A stretch of DNA of 36,706 nucleotides from NCBI GenBank assembly GCA_016790045.1, contig JAEUPW010000172.1:1-36706 (forward strand). Direction: 5' to 3'. The notes below the pieces were generated by a model, which ran no database searches, was not told the DNA's origin, and saw nothing but the letters and a program-made list of their open reading frames with translations. Both the position numbers and the translations under genes were made by a program. Shown here piece after piece: positions 8,836 through 16,681 of this stretch. Position 1 is the first letter of the stretch, and every line of letters begins with the position of its first letter. The DNA is from Candidatus Competibacteraceae bacterium (lineage in GTDB: Bacteria > Pseudomonadota > Gammaproteobacteria > Competibacterales > Competibacteraceae).

Positions 8836-8857
8836 CGGAATTTCCGCTAGAGTGCAT

Positions 8858-8884
8858 TAAAGTTGCTCGGGGTGCGGCCGATAA
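8858..8884 (+). promoter_or_regulatory. Sigma-28 (FliA) promoter of flgMN
   Basis: TAAAGTTG (8858-8865), an 11-nt spacer and GCCGATAA (8877-8884) match the enteric FliA consensus TAAAGTTT-N11-GCCGATAA at 15 of 16 positions with exact spacing. The gene that follows encodes the FliA anti-sigma factor FlgM, the expected target of such a promoter. Initiation would be near 8892, just ahead of flgM. Confidence 0.9.
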
Positions 8885-8914
8885 CCCAAACATACCTTTT
8901 GAACTACGGGATGG

Positions 8915-9223
8915 ATGAGCACCATGGCCATCAATACCATCAACGGCGCCTATACCCCGCCGATTCGCGGCGGTTATCCGGAGCGCGCCGGCGCGTCGAA
9001 TGTCGCCTCGCTGCCGGGTAAGCCGGTCAACGAAGTCGATCAGGTCCAGTTGACGCCGGGCTCGCAGAGCTTGCGCCAATTGGAAACCGAGCGGCAGGAA
9101 CCGCCTGTGGACGAAACCAAAGTCGCGGCGCTGCGCAAGGCCATCGCCGACGGCGGCTATCGGGTCGATTCCGGCCGGCTCGCCGCCAAGATGTCCGATT
9201 TTGAAGCGAAGCTGTTTCCCTGA
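8915..9223 (+). CDS. flgM: Anti-sigma-28 factor FlgM
   Basis: A 102-residue small acidic/helical protein. The C-terminal half, with DETKVAALRKAIADGGYRVDSGRLAAKMSDFEAKLF (about residues 66-101), is the FlgM signature that wraps around sigma-28. The N-terminal half is low in order and would thread out through the flagellar export channel when the hook is complete. ATG 8915 or ATG 8924 are both possible starts; neither has a strong ribosome-binding site. It is directly downstream of the FliA promoter and 12 nt before flgN. Confidence 0.93.
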   Translation: MSTMAINTINGAYTPPIRGGYPERAGASNVASLPGKPVNEVDQVQLTPGSQSLRQLETERQEPPVDETKVAALRKAIADGGYRVDSGRLAAKMSDFEAKLFP

Positions 9224-9235
9224 GCGGGCGGACCG

Positions 9236-9703
9236 ATGACGCTAGCGAAGCTGATGCGGGATGAACTGGGCGCTCTCGAAGGCTTGCGGGAAGGGCTGCG
9301 GCGGGAATATGACGCCTTGAAGGCGCGCGATCTGGGCGGCCTGGAGCGCGCCGTCGCCGACAAGCAGCGTTGCGCCGAGCGGTTGCGCGACTTGATCGCC
9401 GCCCGGTCCGACGCCCTCAAACAGCCGGGAAGCGAAGCGGACGCGGGGGATTGGGCGGCCTATGTCGAAGCCTTGCCGGCGTCCGAGCGCCAGGAAATCG
9501 ACGCGCTGTGGACCGCGCTGGAACAGGCGGCCCAACAGGTCCGCGCCCAAAACGAGATCAACGGCGCGGTGATCGCCGCCAGCCGCAATCACGTCGAGCG
9601 GACGCTGGCGATCTTGCAAGGTCGCGATTCGCTGGATTTTCTCTACGATCAGGGCAGCCGCAAGGTGTTTGGCGGCCGCAACCAGACTATCGCCAAAGCC
9701 TGA
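9236..9703 (+). CDS. flgN: FlgN-type export chaperone
   Basis: A 155-residue, almost wholly helical protein of FlgN type, the cytosolic chaperone for the hook-filament junction proteins FlgK and FlgL. It has the long N-terminal coiled coil (LMRDELGALEGLREGLRREYDALKARDLGGLERAV) and the C-terminal NRNHVERTLAIL-like stretch followed by LYDQGSR. Sequence conservation in this family is low, so the call leans on length, helical character and position after flgM. It faces the GGDEF gene convergently with 28 nt between. Confidence 0.88.
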   Translation: MTLAKLMRDELGALEGLREGLRREYDALKARDLGGLERAVADKQRCAERLRDLIAARSDALKQPGSEADAGDWAAYVEALPASERQEIDALWTALEQAAQQVRAQNEINGAVIAASRNHVERTLAILQGRDSLDFLYDQGSRKVFGGRNQTIAKA

Positions 9704-9731
9704 TGCTCGGGGGCGCGCTCGCGCTCGATCC

Positions 9732-10604
9732 TCAGGCGATCATCCAGCAACAATTCCGCCCGGCCCGCTTGGCCTGATACAGCGCTTTGTCGGCGCGCTC
9801 GAACACGCTTTCCGGCGAATCGCCGGTTTCGAACGCCGCCAAGCCGCAGGAAATCGTCACCGGAATCGTCACGCCGCGATGGCTGAAAGTCGCCTCGGCG
9901 ATGTTGCGGCGCAGTTTGTCCGCCACGTTGAACGCGGCGGTCCGATCCGCGCCCGGCAACAGCATCGCGAACTCCTCGCCGCCGTAGCGGGCGAGGAAAT
10001 CCGTGGTCCGAATCCGTCCGGCCAACTGCTGGGCCACGCCGCGCAACACCTCGTCGCCGGCCGCGTGACCGTGCCGGTCGTTGATAGTTTTGAAATGGTC
10101 GATATCCCAGATCAGAAACGTCAGGGGGTTGCGGAAACGCTTCCAGCGCTGGTATTCGCCGTGCAGTTGATCTTCGTAGGCCAGGCGGTTGTAAACCCCG
10201 GTCAGCGGATCCTTGCGCATGGTTTCGCTTTTTTCCCGCAGCAGGCGGGTCAGCACTTCCTTTTCCCGGCTGAGCACGACGACTTGGTTGCGCAGATCCG
10301 CGATCAGCCGGTCTTGGCCGATCATCAGCGCCGAGAGTTCTCCAATCCCGAGCGACAGGGGTTTCGGCGCGTCGGCGGACGGCGTTTTTTGCAGTTTCCG
10401 CCAGTCATGAAGCCCGGCCTGGGTCGCCGCGCCGGCAACCGCCAATAGAGCGGCCGGAACGGCACCCTGTTCCATATCGCGCAACAGCTCCGCCGGCTCC
10501 GCCGCCAATCCGTGGCTCGCCATTCCCGCCGCGCCGTGCGAGGCGCCGGCCGACGCCAGCGTTTGCACGGATTTTTCGAGCAAGCGCCTCAATTTGGTCC
10601 TCAT
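9732..10604 (-). CDS. GGDEF diguanylate cyclase
   Basis: A 290-residue protein. The N-terminal part of about 130 residues has no recognised domain and ends in a probable coiled coil (LIADLRNQVVVLSREKEVLTRLLREK). The C-terminal GGDEF domain (about 130-288) begins DPLTGVYNRLAYEDQL and has the active-site loop GGEEF at 208-212. An RxxD inhibitory site (RTTD, 199-202) lies exactly five residues before it, so c-di-GMP product inhibition is expected. No membrane segment is obvious, so it is probably cytosolic. It should convert two GTP to c-di-GMP. Being next to flagellar genes, it may link motility to attachment, but it is on the opposite strand and convergent with flgN. Confidence 0.92.
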   Translation of the reverse strand: MRTKLRRLLEKSVQTLASAGASHGAAGMASHGLAAEPAELLRDMEQGAVPAALLAVAGAATQAGLHDWRKLQKTPSADAPKPLSLGIGELSALMIGQDRLIADLRNQVVVLSREKEVLTRLLREKSETMRKDPLTGVYNRLAYEDQLHGEYQRWKRFRNPLTFLIWDIDHFKTINDRHGHAAGDEVLRGVAQQLAGRIRTTDFLARYGGEEFAMLLPGADRTAAFNVADKLRRNIAEATFSHRGVTIPVTISCGLAAFETGDSPESVFERADKALYQAKRAGRNCCWMIA

Positions 10605-11063
10605 GTTCCCCTTACCCGATCATCGTTCGTGGTGGTTTCGACTGCTGCATCGCCTGGAAGCTTCGGGGGCTTCGGCTACCTGCGTCGTCTCAAAAGCGAG
10701 CGTGCCCGTGCCCCTCCCAACCTCGGGCTGTCCAGTGATCTGAAACGACACGAGACGTTTTGCAAAAATAGTACCAACATAAAAATTAAACTATTCAAAC
10801 TCTTAACCTATACACGCGATTGTCAAGAATTTGACTTCCCCGCGCTTGGCCACCCCAGGCAACGGGTTGTCAATTCATTGACGATCCTGATCGACAAGGC
10901 TTTTTCCATTCAAAGCGCGTTTTGAAAGCGAAGCTGTGCCAGAAAGCGACTCGATAAGCGGGCTCTAACGGGAAGTCCGAGGTCGATTTGAGAGCCAAAG
11001 GCGGAAATTGGGCTCGTATGCGATAAAATAGGGAACGAGCCAGCATTTTGTCGGGGTAGGTCC
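10605..11063 (+). other. Intergenic region between the GGDEF gene and parA
   Basis: A 459-bp stretch without a convincing gene. The centre (about 10755-10840) is markedly AT-rich for this window. It contains two copies of GTCAA-N4-TTGAC (listed separately) and a possible -10 hexamer TAAAAT at about 11024-11029, roughly 35 nt before the parA start, with no good -35. The divergent promoters of parA and the diguanylate cyclase presumably lie here. Confidence 0.5.
10822..10882. promoter_or_regulatory. Two GTCAA-N4-TTGAC inverted repeats upstream of parA
   Basis: GTCAAGAATTTGAC (10822-10835) and GTCAATTCATTGAC (10869-10882) share the same 5-4-5 inverted-repeat form, 47 bp apart. They lie 182-242 bp before parA. 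Type Ia ParA proteins with an N-terminal DNA-binding domain repress their own promoter, and ParB binds inverted-repeat centromere sites, so these could be a par operator or parS-like sites. A role for the divergent GGDEF gene is also possible. Function is inferred. Confidence 0.4.
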
Positions 11064-12269
11064 ATGCAAGCGATGCGATTCAATTTCCGGACCCTGTGCC
11101 GCAACGCGGCCGAGCGCGGCGGCCAGATGCAACGGCGCCTGCTGGACGCGCTGGACGCCCGGCACACGGTCAAAACCTTGCCCGAATTCGGGATCGAGCG
11201 CGCCGCGCAACTGGCCGGCTGCACCGCCAACCACATCCGCAATCTGGAAACGCGCGGCGACTTGCCGGAACCCCGCCTGGTGGATGCCGGTTCGATCCAG
11301 CGCCGGATTTACAACTACAACGAGGTCAACCGCATCCGCGCCGCCATCGGCAAACGCCCCGGCCGGCCGCTCGGCGCGAGCTGCGTGCGCGCGGTGTTTT
11401 CCAACCTCAAGGGCGGGGTGGCCAAAACCACCATGTCGCTGCATTTCACCCAATATCTGGCGCGCGAGGGCTATCGCGTCCTGCTGGTGGACGCCGACCC
11501 GCAAGCCACCGCCACCGGCGCGTTCGGTTTCATCCCCGATCTCGATCTCGCCGACGGCGACGATTTGTTTCCCGCCCTGACCGAAGCGCCGGCGCTGATC
11601 GAAAAAGCGGTCAAGCGCACCCACTGGGAAAATTTGGATTTGCTGCCGGCCCGGCTCGCGCTGCAATACACCGATTGGCGCTTGTCGCAGCCGGAAGAAC
11701 GCGAGAACGAGCTTTTGGGACCGCCTCCGGTGCGGCTGCACCGGGCGCTGAAAGAAATCGAGAACGGCTACGACATCATCGTGATCGACACCCCGCCCTC
11801 GCTGGGGATGCTGTCGCTCAACGCCATCGCCGCCGCCAACCTGATCGTCATGCCCATCGTTCCGCACATGTACGATATTTCCTCCAGCGTCCAGTACTTT
11901 CGCATCCTGGAACAGATTTGCGCCTTGTACGAACGCGAAATCAACGTCCAGCGCTTGAGCATTCTGTTGACCAAAGTGGATTCCAGCACCGAAACCCTCA
12001 ACAACATCGCCGTGATCAACGGCGCTTACGGGGAATTGCTGCTCAGCAACCGGATGGGCTTGACCAAGGAATTGCAAAAATCCGCCAGCGATCAGGTCAG
12101 CATTTACGAGATCGACCAGCCGCGCGGTTCCCGCGACACCTACAACCGGGCGGTGATGATGCTGGATGGCGTCAACGCCGAAATTTTGCTGGCGGTGCGC
12201 CAGCTCTGGCAGCAGGAAGTGCTCTCCGGCATCGAGGCCGCCGAAAGCCGGGGCAAGGTGATCGTATGA
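11064..12269 (+). CDS. parA: ParA, plasmid-type partition ATPase with N-terminal DNA-binding domain
   Basis: A 401-residue Walker-type partition ATPase. Residues about 35-100 form a MerR-like helix-turn-helix (AAQLAGCTANHIRNLETRGDLPEP, then IYNYNEVNRIRAAIG), typical of plasmid type Ia ParA/SopA. The ATPase domain has the deviant Walker A KGGVAKT (116-122) including the signature lysine, then LLVDADPQATAT, and Walker B IIVIDTPPSLGML. It would segregate DNA over the nucleoid together with ParB. The stop overlaps the parB start by 4 nt (ATGA). Chromosomal ParA lacks the HTH extension, so this is plasmid-like. ATG 11064 is used; ATG 11073 is also possible. Confidence 0.95.
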   Translation: MQAMRFNFRTLCRNAAERGGQMQRRLLDALDARHTVKTLPEFGIERAAQLAGCTANHIRNLETRGDLPEPRLVDAGSIQRRIYNYNEVNRIRAAIGKRPGRPLGASCVRAVFSNLKGGVAKTTMSLHFTQYLAREGYRVLLVDADPQATATGAFGFIPDLDLADGDDLFPALTEAPALIEKAVKRTHWENLDLLPARLALQYTDWRLSQPEERENELLGPPPVRLHRALKEIENGYDIIVIDTPPSLGMLSLNAIAAANLIVMPIVPHMYDISSSVQYFRILEQICALYEREINVQRLSILLTKVDSSTETLNNIAVINGAYGELLLSNRMGLTKELQKSASDQVSIYEIDQPRGSRDTYNRAVMMLDGVNAEILLAVRQLWQQEVLSGIEAAESRGKVIV

Positions 12270-13147
12270 GCCGCCGCAAGCCCCTGAAGAGTTTGAGCGA
12301 TTGGATCGGCGCGGGCGGACACAGCTTCGACGGCAGCCTGCTCAAAAGCGACGAGGACGGGGCGATCCGCCAATTGGAGCTCGACCGGATCGTCGCCGGA
12401 CGCTACCAGCCCCGCCAGCGCACCGACGAAAGCTATCTCAAGGAACTGGAAAAAAGCATCCGCCAATTTGGCGTGATCGAGCCTTTGGTGGTCAGGCCCC
12501 TGGCGGACGGCAGCTACGAGATTCTGGCGGGCCACATGCGCTGGCGGGCGGCGCAACAAGCGGGTTTAAAGCACGTGCCGGCGGTATTGCGAGAAGTCGA
12601 CGACCGCACCGCCGCCGCCATCGCGCTGGTGGAAAACCTGCTGCGCCGCGAATTGAACCCGATCGAGGAAGGCCGGGCGTTGCGGCGCTTGCGCGAGGAA
12701 TTCGGCCTCACCCAAGACCAATTGGCGGAGCTGCTCGGCCTGTCGCAATCGGCGATCAGCAAAGCGCTCGGTTTGTTGAACCTGGACCCGGCGGTGCAAA
12801 CCTTGATCGAAGAGGGACAACTGGAAGCTGGTCACGGCAAAACCTTGCTGGGCCTGTCGCGCGCGACGCAGGTTCGGCTGGCGGAACAAGCGGCGGCGGC
12901 GGGCTGGAGCGTGCGGGAGCTGGAGCGGCGTCGGAGCTTGTTGAACGCCGCTGCCCCGCGCGCGGCCCCCCCTCGCGATCCCGATTTGATCCGGCTGGAG
13001 GAGCGTTTGCGCGAGCGGCTGGCGGCGGCGGTCAAGTTGCGCTACGACGCTGCCCGAGGTTACGGTCGTATCGAAATCGCGTTTTCCAATTTGGATGAAT
13101 GTGATGGAATTTTGGCAAAAATCGGCATCAAAAGATCGAATATGTAA
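12266..13147 (+). CDS. parB: ParB, centromere-binding partition protein
   Basis: A 293-residue ParB/Spo0J-type protein. The N-terminal domain (about 35-125) has YQPRQ, then FGVIEPLVVRP and the CTP-binding-type box GHMRWRAA (89-96). The central HTH (about 148-173, LTQDQLAELLGLSQSAISKALGLL) would bind parS, and the C-terminal part likely dimerises. The start ATG 12266 overlaps the parA stop and AAGG lies just upstream. The ParA partner and the rep/iteron system in the same window suggest a low-copy replicon. Confidence 0.95.
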   Translation: MSRRKPLKSLSDWIGAGGHSFDGSLLKSDEDGAIRQLELDRIVAGRYQPRQRTDESYLKELEKSIRQFGVIEPLVVRPLADGSYEILAGHMRWRAAQQAGLKHVPAVLREVDDRTAAAIALVENLLRRELNPIEEGRALRRLREEFGLTQDQLAELLGLSQSAISKALGLLNLDPAVQTLIEEGQLEAGHGKTLLGLSRATQVRLAEQAAAAGWSVRELERRRSLLNAAAPRAAPPRDPDLIRLEERLRERLAAAVKLRYDAARGYGRIEIAFSNLDECDGILAKIGIKRSNM

Positions 13148-13167
13148 TTTTTAAATTACTTAAGTAA
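13144..13167. repeat. Overlapping AT-rich palindromes at the parB 3' end (parS candidate)
   Basis: GTAATTTTTAAATTAC (13144-13159; 7-bp arms, 2-bp centre) overlaps the perfect 12-bp palindrome TTACTTAAGTAA (13156-13167). The alternating GTAA/TTAC arms start within the parB stop codon. Plasmid centromeres often lie directly beside parAB, so this is a candidate parS. No T-run follows, which argues against a terminator. The canonical chromosomal parS sequence was not seen. Confidence 0.35.
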
Positions 13168-13478
13168 GATTATAGCTAAAATAACCCGCGTCAAACCCGT
13201 TTATCATGTATTTTACTTTGCGCTTTCCATAAAACCCGATATGATGTTCGTCCAATCAAGCGACATCATTTGTGGTAGGCCCAACTTTGCCGCGTCCGTT
13301 ACGGCTCGCGGCTCTTTTAAGCCATCGGCGAGCTATTGATCCGCCCTGTCTTTCCCATCCGCGCAATCGAACAGCTCGGGCGCCCGCCAAGGCCCGCAAA
13401 CCGTCTTCGCTCAACTCCCTTGCGCCTGACCATCCACCGATGGCGTTATCGCGTCCGGGTTTCAAACTTTCTCGGGAT
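13168..13478 (+). other. Intergenic region between parB and mrpG
   Basis: No convincing gene is visible between the convergent parB and mrpG. The first 100 bp are AT-rich. ATGATGT (13241-13247) and ACATCAT (13263-13269) form a 7-bp inverted repeat with a 15-bp spacer. A terminator-like hairpin follows at 13289. The remainder up to mrpG is GC-rich and featureless apart from shadow reading frames. Confidence 0.4.
13289..13318 (+). terminator. Rho-independent terminator downstream of parAB
   Basis: GCCGCG (13289-13294) pairs with CGCGGC (13307-13312), and an inner CCG/CGG pair closes a TTA loop; TCTTTT follows (13313-13318). This is the expected shape for a plus-strand intrinsic terminator about 140 nt after parB. 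Confidence 0.5.
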
Positions 13479-13799
13479 TTACCCCCCGCGCGTTTCATCG
13501 CCCTTGGCGGCGCGATTTTCAAAAGCCCCGCTCTCGCGCGTCGCCGCTCTCGCCAAAGCGTGCGAGGCCAGCGGCAACGTCACCAACAGCAGGACCAACA
13601 GCAGCGCCAGCCGCCCGATCCAAGCCGGTTCGGCTCTCAACACGGCGACACCGAGCACGAACACCGCCAGCGCCAGGGTGCCGGCCTTGGTGGCGGCGTG
13701 CTGGCGCGACAAGGCGTCCGGCAATCGCACCACGCCCCAGGCGGCAACCAGCACAAGCAAGGCCCCCAACAGACACAAACCAAAACCCAACAGCGTCAT
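13479..13799 (-). CDS. mrpG: Mrp cation/proton antiporter subunit G
   Basis: A 106-residue protein with about three membrane helices. MTLLGFGLCLLGALLVLVAAWGVVRLPDALSRQHAATKAGTLA matches the MrpG/MnhG signature, in which the RLPD.L.R.HA.TKAGTLG motif is conserved. It is the last gene of the operon. The ATG at 13799 overlaps the mrpF stop by 4 nt. It is needed for assembly of the hetero-oligomeric Na+(K+)/H+ antiporter; no separate catalytic role is known. Confidence 0.92.
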   Translation of the reverse strand: MTLLGFGLCLLGALLVLVAAWGVVRLPDALSRQHAATKAGTLALAVFVLGVAVLRAEPAWIGRLALLLVLLLVTLPLASHALARAATRESGAFENRAAKGDETRGG

Positions 13800-14071
13800 G
13801 GCCGCCCTCGCGCCTCGGCCTGTCGCCGGTCGATCAACCGCGCCCACGCCAGCGTGCCGACGAAGCCGGTCAGCGCCAGACCGAGCGCGATGTCCAGAAA
13901 CGCCGTGCTCCCGGTGATCGCCGCCGCGCACAGGCACAGCATCACCGCCACCGCGAACAGCACGTCCAGCGCCACCACGCGATCGGACTGCGTGGGGCCG
14001 CACAGCAGGCGGTAAAACCCCAGGAGCGCCGCCAGAACGGCCAACAGCACGCAGGCATAGAGCGCATTCAC
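13796..14071 (-). CDS. mrpF: Mrp cation/proton antiporter subunit F
   Basis: A 91-residue protein with three membrane helices. The motif FYRLLCGPTQSDRVVALDVL (about residues 19-38) is the MrpF signature (RLLRGPS.ADRVVALD). The start is GTG 14071, overlapping the mrpE stop as GTGA; its own stop overlaps the mrpG ATG. Length is typical for the family. Confidence 0.93.
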   Translation of the reverse strand: MNALYACVLLAVLAALLGFYRLLCGPTQSDRVVALDVLFAVAVMLCLCAAAITGSTAFLDIALGLALTGFVGTLAWARLIDRRQAEARGRP

Positions 14072-14403
14072 GGCGAATCTCCAAACAGGGCGCGAACGGG
14101 CGGCTCGAACGCCCGGCGGATATCGGCCAGGATTTCCGGCGTTCGCCCCGCATCCAACACGTGCAACAACAGCTCGCGGCGGACCGGATCGATGTCCACC
14201 GTGGTCGTGCCGGGCGTCAGCGTGACCAAGACGCCCAGCACCACGGCACCCGTTTCGCTCAGGCCCTCGTAGCTCAATCGAGCGAAACCCGGCTGCAATT
14301 CCCGACCGCCTTGCAGAATCCAGCGGGTGGTCTGCCACCCGGACAGCACCAATTCGACCGGGAAGCGCAGCGCCAGGGCCGCCGCCGCCAAGACTTTATT
14401 CAC
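14068..14403 (-). CDS. mrpE: Mrp cation/proton antiporter subunit E
   Basis: A 111-residue protein, shorter than the usual 150-160. The C-terminal half has the MrpE motif pattern ANSITLTPGTLTVDI, here VLVTLTPGTTTVDIDPVRRELLLHVLD. The N-terminal part (LALRFPVELVLSGWQTTRWIL) seems to retain only the later membrane-proximal helix, so one or two of the usual N-terminal helices are missing. The start is GTG 14403, overlapping the mrpD stop as GTGA. No break or frameshift is visible, and coupling at both ends suggests it is functional. Confidence 0.87.
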   Translation of the reverse strand: MNKVLAAAALALRFPVELVLSGWQTTRWILQGGRELQPGFARLSYEGLSETGAVVLGVLVTLTPGTTTVDIDPVRRELLLHVLDAGRTPEILADIRRAFEPPVRALFGDSP

Positions 14404-15851
14404 GGCTTCGCCCTCTCCAAGCCCAACGCGGCCGATTCGACGTAGCGCAGCGCCGGTTCCGGCATCAGCCCCAACGCCAGAACCAGCGCGGTCAACAGCG
14501 TCACCGCCCACCACGCGGGCTTCAGGCCGGGCGCCGGCGCTTGCCGATCCGGTTCGGGGTGGGGTTTCCAGAACGCCTCCAACCAGATCTTGGTCATCGA
14601 ATACAAGGTCAACGCGCCCACCGCCAAGGCGACCCCGCCCCAAACGTAGCGCTCCTGCGCGAAACTTTCCCGCACCAGCAGGAATTTGCCCCAAAATCCT
14701 GACGACGGCGGAACCCCGACCAGCGAGAAGGCAGCGATCAGAAACAGCGCGGCCAGACCGGGCCGGGCCCGATACAGCCCGCCGATCCGGCGCAGGTCGT
14801 AATGGCCGGCCAGCGCCCAGATCAAGCCGGCGATCAAGAACAGATCCGCCTTGACCAAGATGTTGTGCGCGGTGAAAAACAGCGCGCCGGCCGCGCCCGC
14901 CGGGGTGGCCAGCGCGACGCCGAGCAGCAGATAGCCGATCTGGCTGACGATGTGAAAAGCCAAAATGCGCCGCAAATCCCAATGGTGGGCCGCGCCCAGC
15001 ACGCCGCTGAGCATGGTCGCCAGCGCGATCCAACCCAAGGCCTCGTCGAACGGCGGCGGCGAACCGGCGAACACCTGCCCGACGCGCAGCAGCGCGAAAA
15101 CGCCGACCTTGGTCACCAGCCCGCCGACCAGCGCCAGCACCGGGGCCGGCAAGGTGTGATAGCTGGCCGGCAACCACGCGAACAGCGGAAAAGCCCCGGC
15201 CTTGAGCAGCAACGCCAGCGCCAGCAACGCGACGTAAACCGGCAAGACTCCCGCCAGCTCCGGCCGCCGGGACGCCTCGGTCAAGGCGGCGAAGTTGAGC
15301 TGGCCGGTCGCGCCGAAAATGAAGGCCACCGCCACCAACAGCAGCAAGGTGCCCAGCAAGTTCAGCGCCAGATATTTGAACGCCGCGTCGAGCTGGCGCG
15401 GTTGGCCGCCGTGCGCCAAGAGGCCCAGCGCGGCGATCAGCAGCAGCTCGAACCACACGTACAGGTTGAACAAATCCGCCGTGACGAAGGCACCGCCCGC
15501 CGCCGCCAGCAGCCCGTGCAGCAAAGGATGCAGGATCGGCGTTTCCGGGGCCGCATCGGCGCGGCCGACCTGGTGCAACACGACCGCCGCGCCCAGCAGC
15601 GCGGCGACCAGCACCATGAACGCGCCGGCGCGGTCGGCGGCGAATTCGATGGCGTAAGGCAGCGGCCAGCCGCCCAAGGCCACCGAAATTCGACCGAGGC
15701 GGTCCGCCTCGACCGCCAGCGCCAGGGCGCACGCCAGCGACAGCAGCGCGCCGGCCAAGCTCGCCCACCGCCGGGCCGTCTCGTGACGGTAGAGCGCCGC
15801 CGCGAGCAACGCGGTGAGCAGCGGCAGCAAAACCGGCGCCAAAACCAGCAT
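14400..15851 (-). CDS. mrpD: Mrp cation/proton antiporter subunit D
   Basis: A 483-residue polytopic protein of the complex I NuoL/M/N-like family, normal for MrpD. Landmarks are LFNLYVWFELLLIAALGLL (with the conserved Glu), KYLALNLLGTLLLL, ALLLKAGAFPLFAWLPASYHTLPAPVLALVGGLVTKVGVFALLR and the later HIVSQIGYLLLG and SLVGVPPSSGFWGK. The conserved membrane Lys and Glu residues of the proton path are present. The start lies 3 nt after the mrpC stop. Together with MrpA it is thought to carry out ion exchange in the inner membrane. Confidence 0.95.
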   Translation of the reverse strand: MLVLAPVLLPLLTALLAAALYRHETARRWASLAGALLSLACALALAVEADRLGRISVALGGWPLPYAIEFAADRAGAFMVLVAALLGAAVVLHQVGRADAAPETPILHPLLHGLLAAAGGAFVTADLFNLYVWFELLLIAALGLLAHGGQPRQLDAAFKYLALNLLGTLLLLVAVAFIFGATGQLNFAALTEASRRPELAGVLPVYVALLALALLLKAGAFPLFAWLPASYHTLPAPVLALVGGLVTKVGVFALLRVGQVFAGSPPPFDEALGWIALATMLSGVLGAAHHWDLRRILAFHIVSQIGYLLLGVALATPAGAAGALFFTAHNILVKADLFLIAGLIWALAGHYDLRRIGGLYRARPGLAALFLIAAFSLVGVPPSSGFWGKFLLVRESFAQERYVWGGVALAVGALTLYSMTKIWLEAFWKPHPEPDRQAPAPGLKPAWWAVTLLTALVLALGLMPEPALRYVESAALGLERAKP

Positions 15852-15854
15852 GAC

Positions 15855-16238
15855 TCAATCCAGCACCGGGGGTTTGATCGGGTCGCCCGCGGGCGGCTCG
15901 GCGTCGCGTAAGCGGTCGGAATCGTCGCTCGCCCCTTGCGCGCGCAGGCGCGCGCCCAGCGCCAGCGCGAAACCCAACAGGGCAAAACCGATGACGATGG
16001 CGGTCAGCACCAGCGCCTGCGGCAGCGGGTCGGCGGTCGCGGCCGCCAGCCGGTCGGCGCCCGCCGCGACGATCGGCGGTTGCAGCGGCCCGAACCGGCC
16101 GGCGGCGAACAGCACCACATTCGCCGCGCCGCCCAGCATCGCCAGCCCGACGATGCAGCGGAACACGTCGCGCGACAGCATCAGATAGACTCCGGCCGCC
16201 ACGACGAAAGCCACGACCAGCGCCAAGACGCCGATCAC
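15855..16238 (-). CDS. mrpC: Mrp cation/proton antiporter subunit C
   Basis: A 127-residue NuoK-like subunit. It has three membrane helices (about 2-22, 28-48 and 74-98), with LMLSRDVFRCIVGLAMLGGAANVVLF and DPLPQALVLTAIVIGFALLGFALAL, which is the MrpC/NuoK signature DPLPQALVLTAIVI. The start GTG 16238 overlaps the mrpB stop as GTGA; the longer open frame upstream lies inside mrpB and is rejected. A charged C-terminal tail follows the last helix. Confidence 0.94.
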   Translation of the reverse strand: MIGVLALVVAFVVAAGVYLMLSRDVFRCIVGLAMLGGAANVVLFAAGRFGPLQPPIVAAGADRLAAATADPLPQALVLTAIVIGFALLGFALALGARLRAQGASDDSDRLRDAEPPAGDPIKPPVLD

Positions 16239-16681
16239 GGCGGCCCCTCCGCTGCGGCGGCCTCGACGCTCCGCAGCAGCGCCAACACGTAACCGGCCAG
16301 CGCGCCCCACACCGCGCCGAACACGCCCGCGTCGAACAGCAGCACCGTGGACAGCTTCAAATCGGTAAACCCCAACGGCAGCGAAAACCAGAGATGGCTC
16401 AAATAGGGCCGCTCCCACCACAGCGCCGGCAAGCCGCTGAAAAGCGCCAGCGCCACCCCCAGCGCCGCCAGCGGCAAAGGCCCGAGCGGCAACCGCCGCC
16501 GCGCCGCCGCCGCGCCGAACACGATGGCGTAAGCGGCCGTCGCCGCCAGCGCGATCAAGCCGCCGACGAAGCCGCCGCCCGGCGCGTTATGGCCGCGCAG
16601 CAACACCCACAGCGCGGCGGCCAGCATGATCCAGTACAACGGGCGCGCGGCCTTCTCCAGCATCAGGGCGCGCGGGTTCAT
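16235..16681 (-). CDS. mrpB: Mrp cation/proton antiporter subunit B
   Basis: A 148-residue protein with about four helices. It has LLRGHNAPGGGFVGGLIALAATAAYAI (about 28-54), the MrpB signature GHN.PGGGF.GGL, and KLSTVLLFDAGVFGAVWGAL near the end. ATG 16681 overlaps the mrpA stop by 4 nt, so the short PAPSA... extension seen in longer readings is not used. It assists assembly with MrpA. Confidence 0.95.
   Translation of the reverse strand: MNPRALMLEKAARPLYWIMLAAALWVLLRGHNAPGGGFVGGLIALAATAAYAIVFGAAAARRRLPLGPLPLAALGVALALFSGLPALWWERPYLSHLWFSLPLGFTDLKLSTVLLFDAGVFGAVWGALAGYVLALLRSVEAAAAEGPP

Noticed and set aside
13256..13522. 88-codon minus-strand frame after mrpG
   Set aside because: It is antisense to the parAB terminator region and has an Arg/Gly-rich composition typical of spurious frames in GC-rich DNA.
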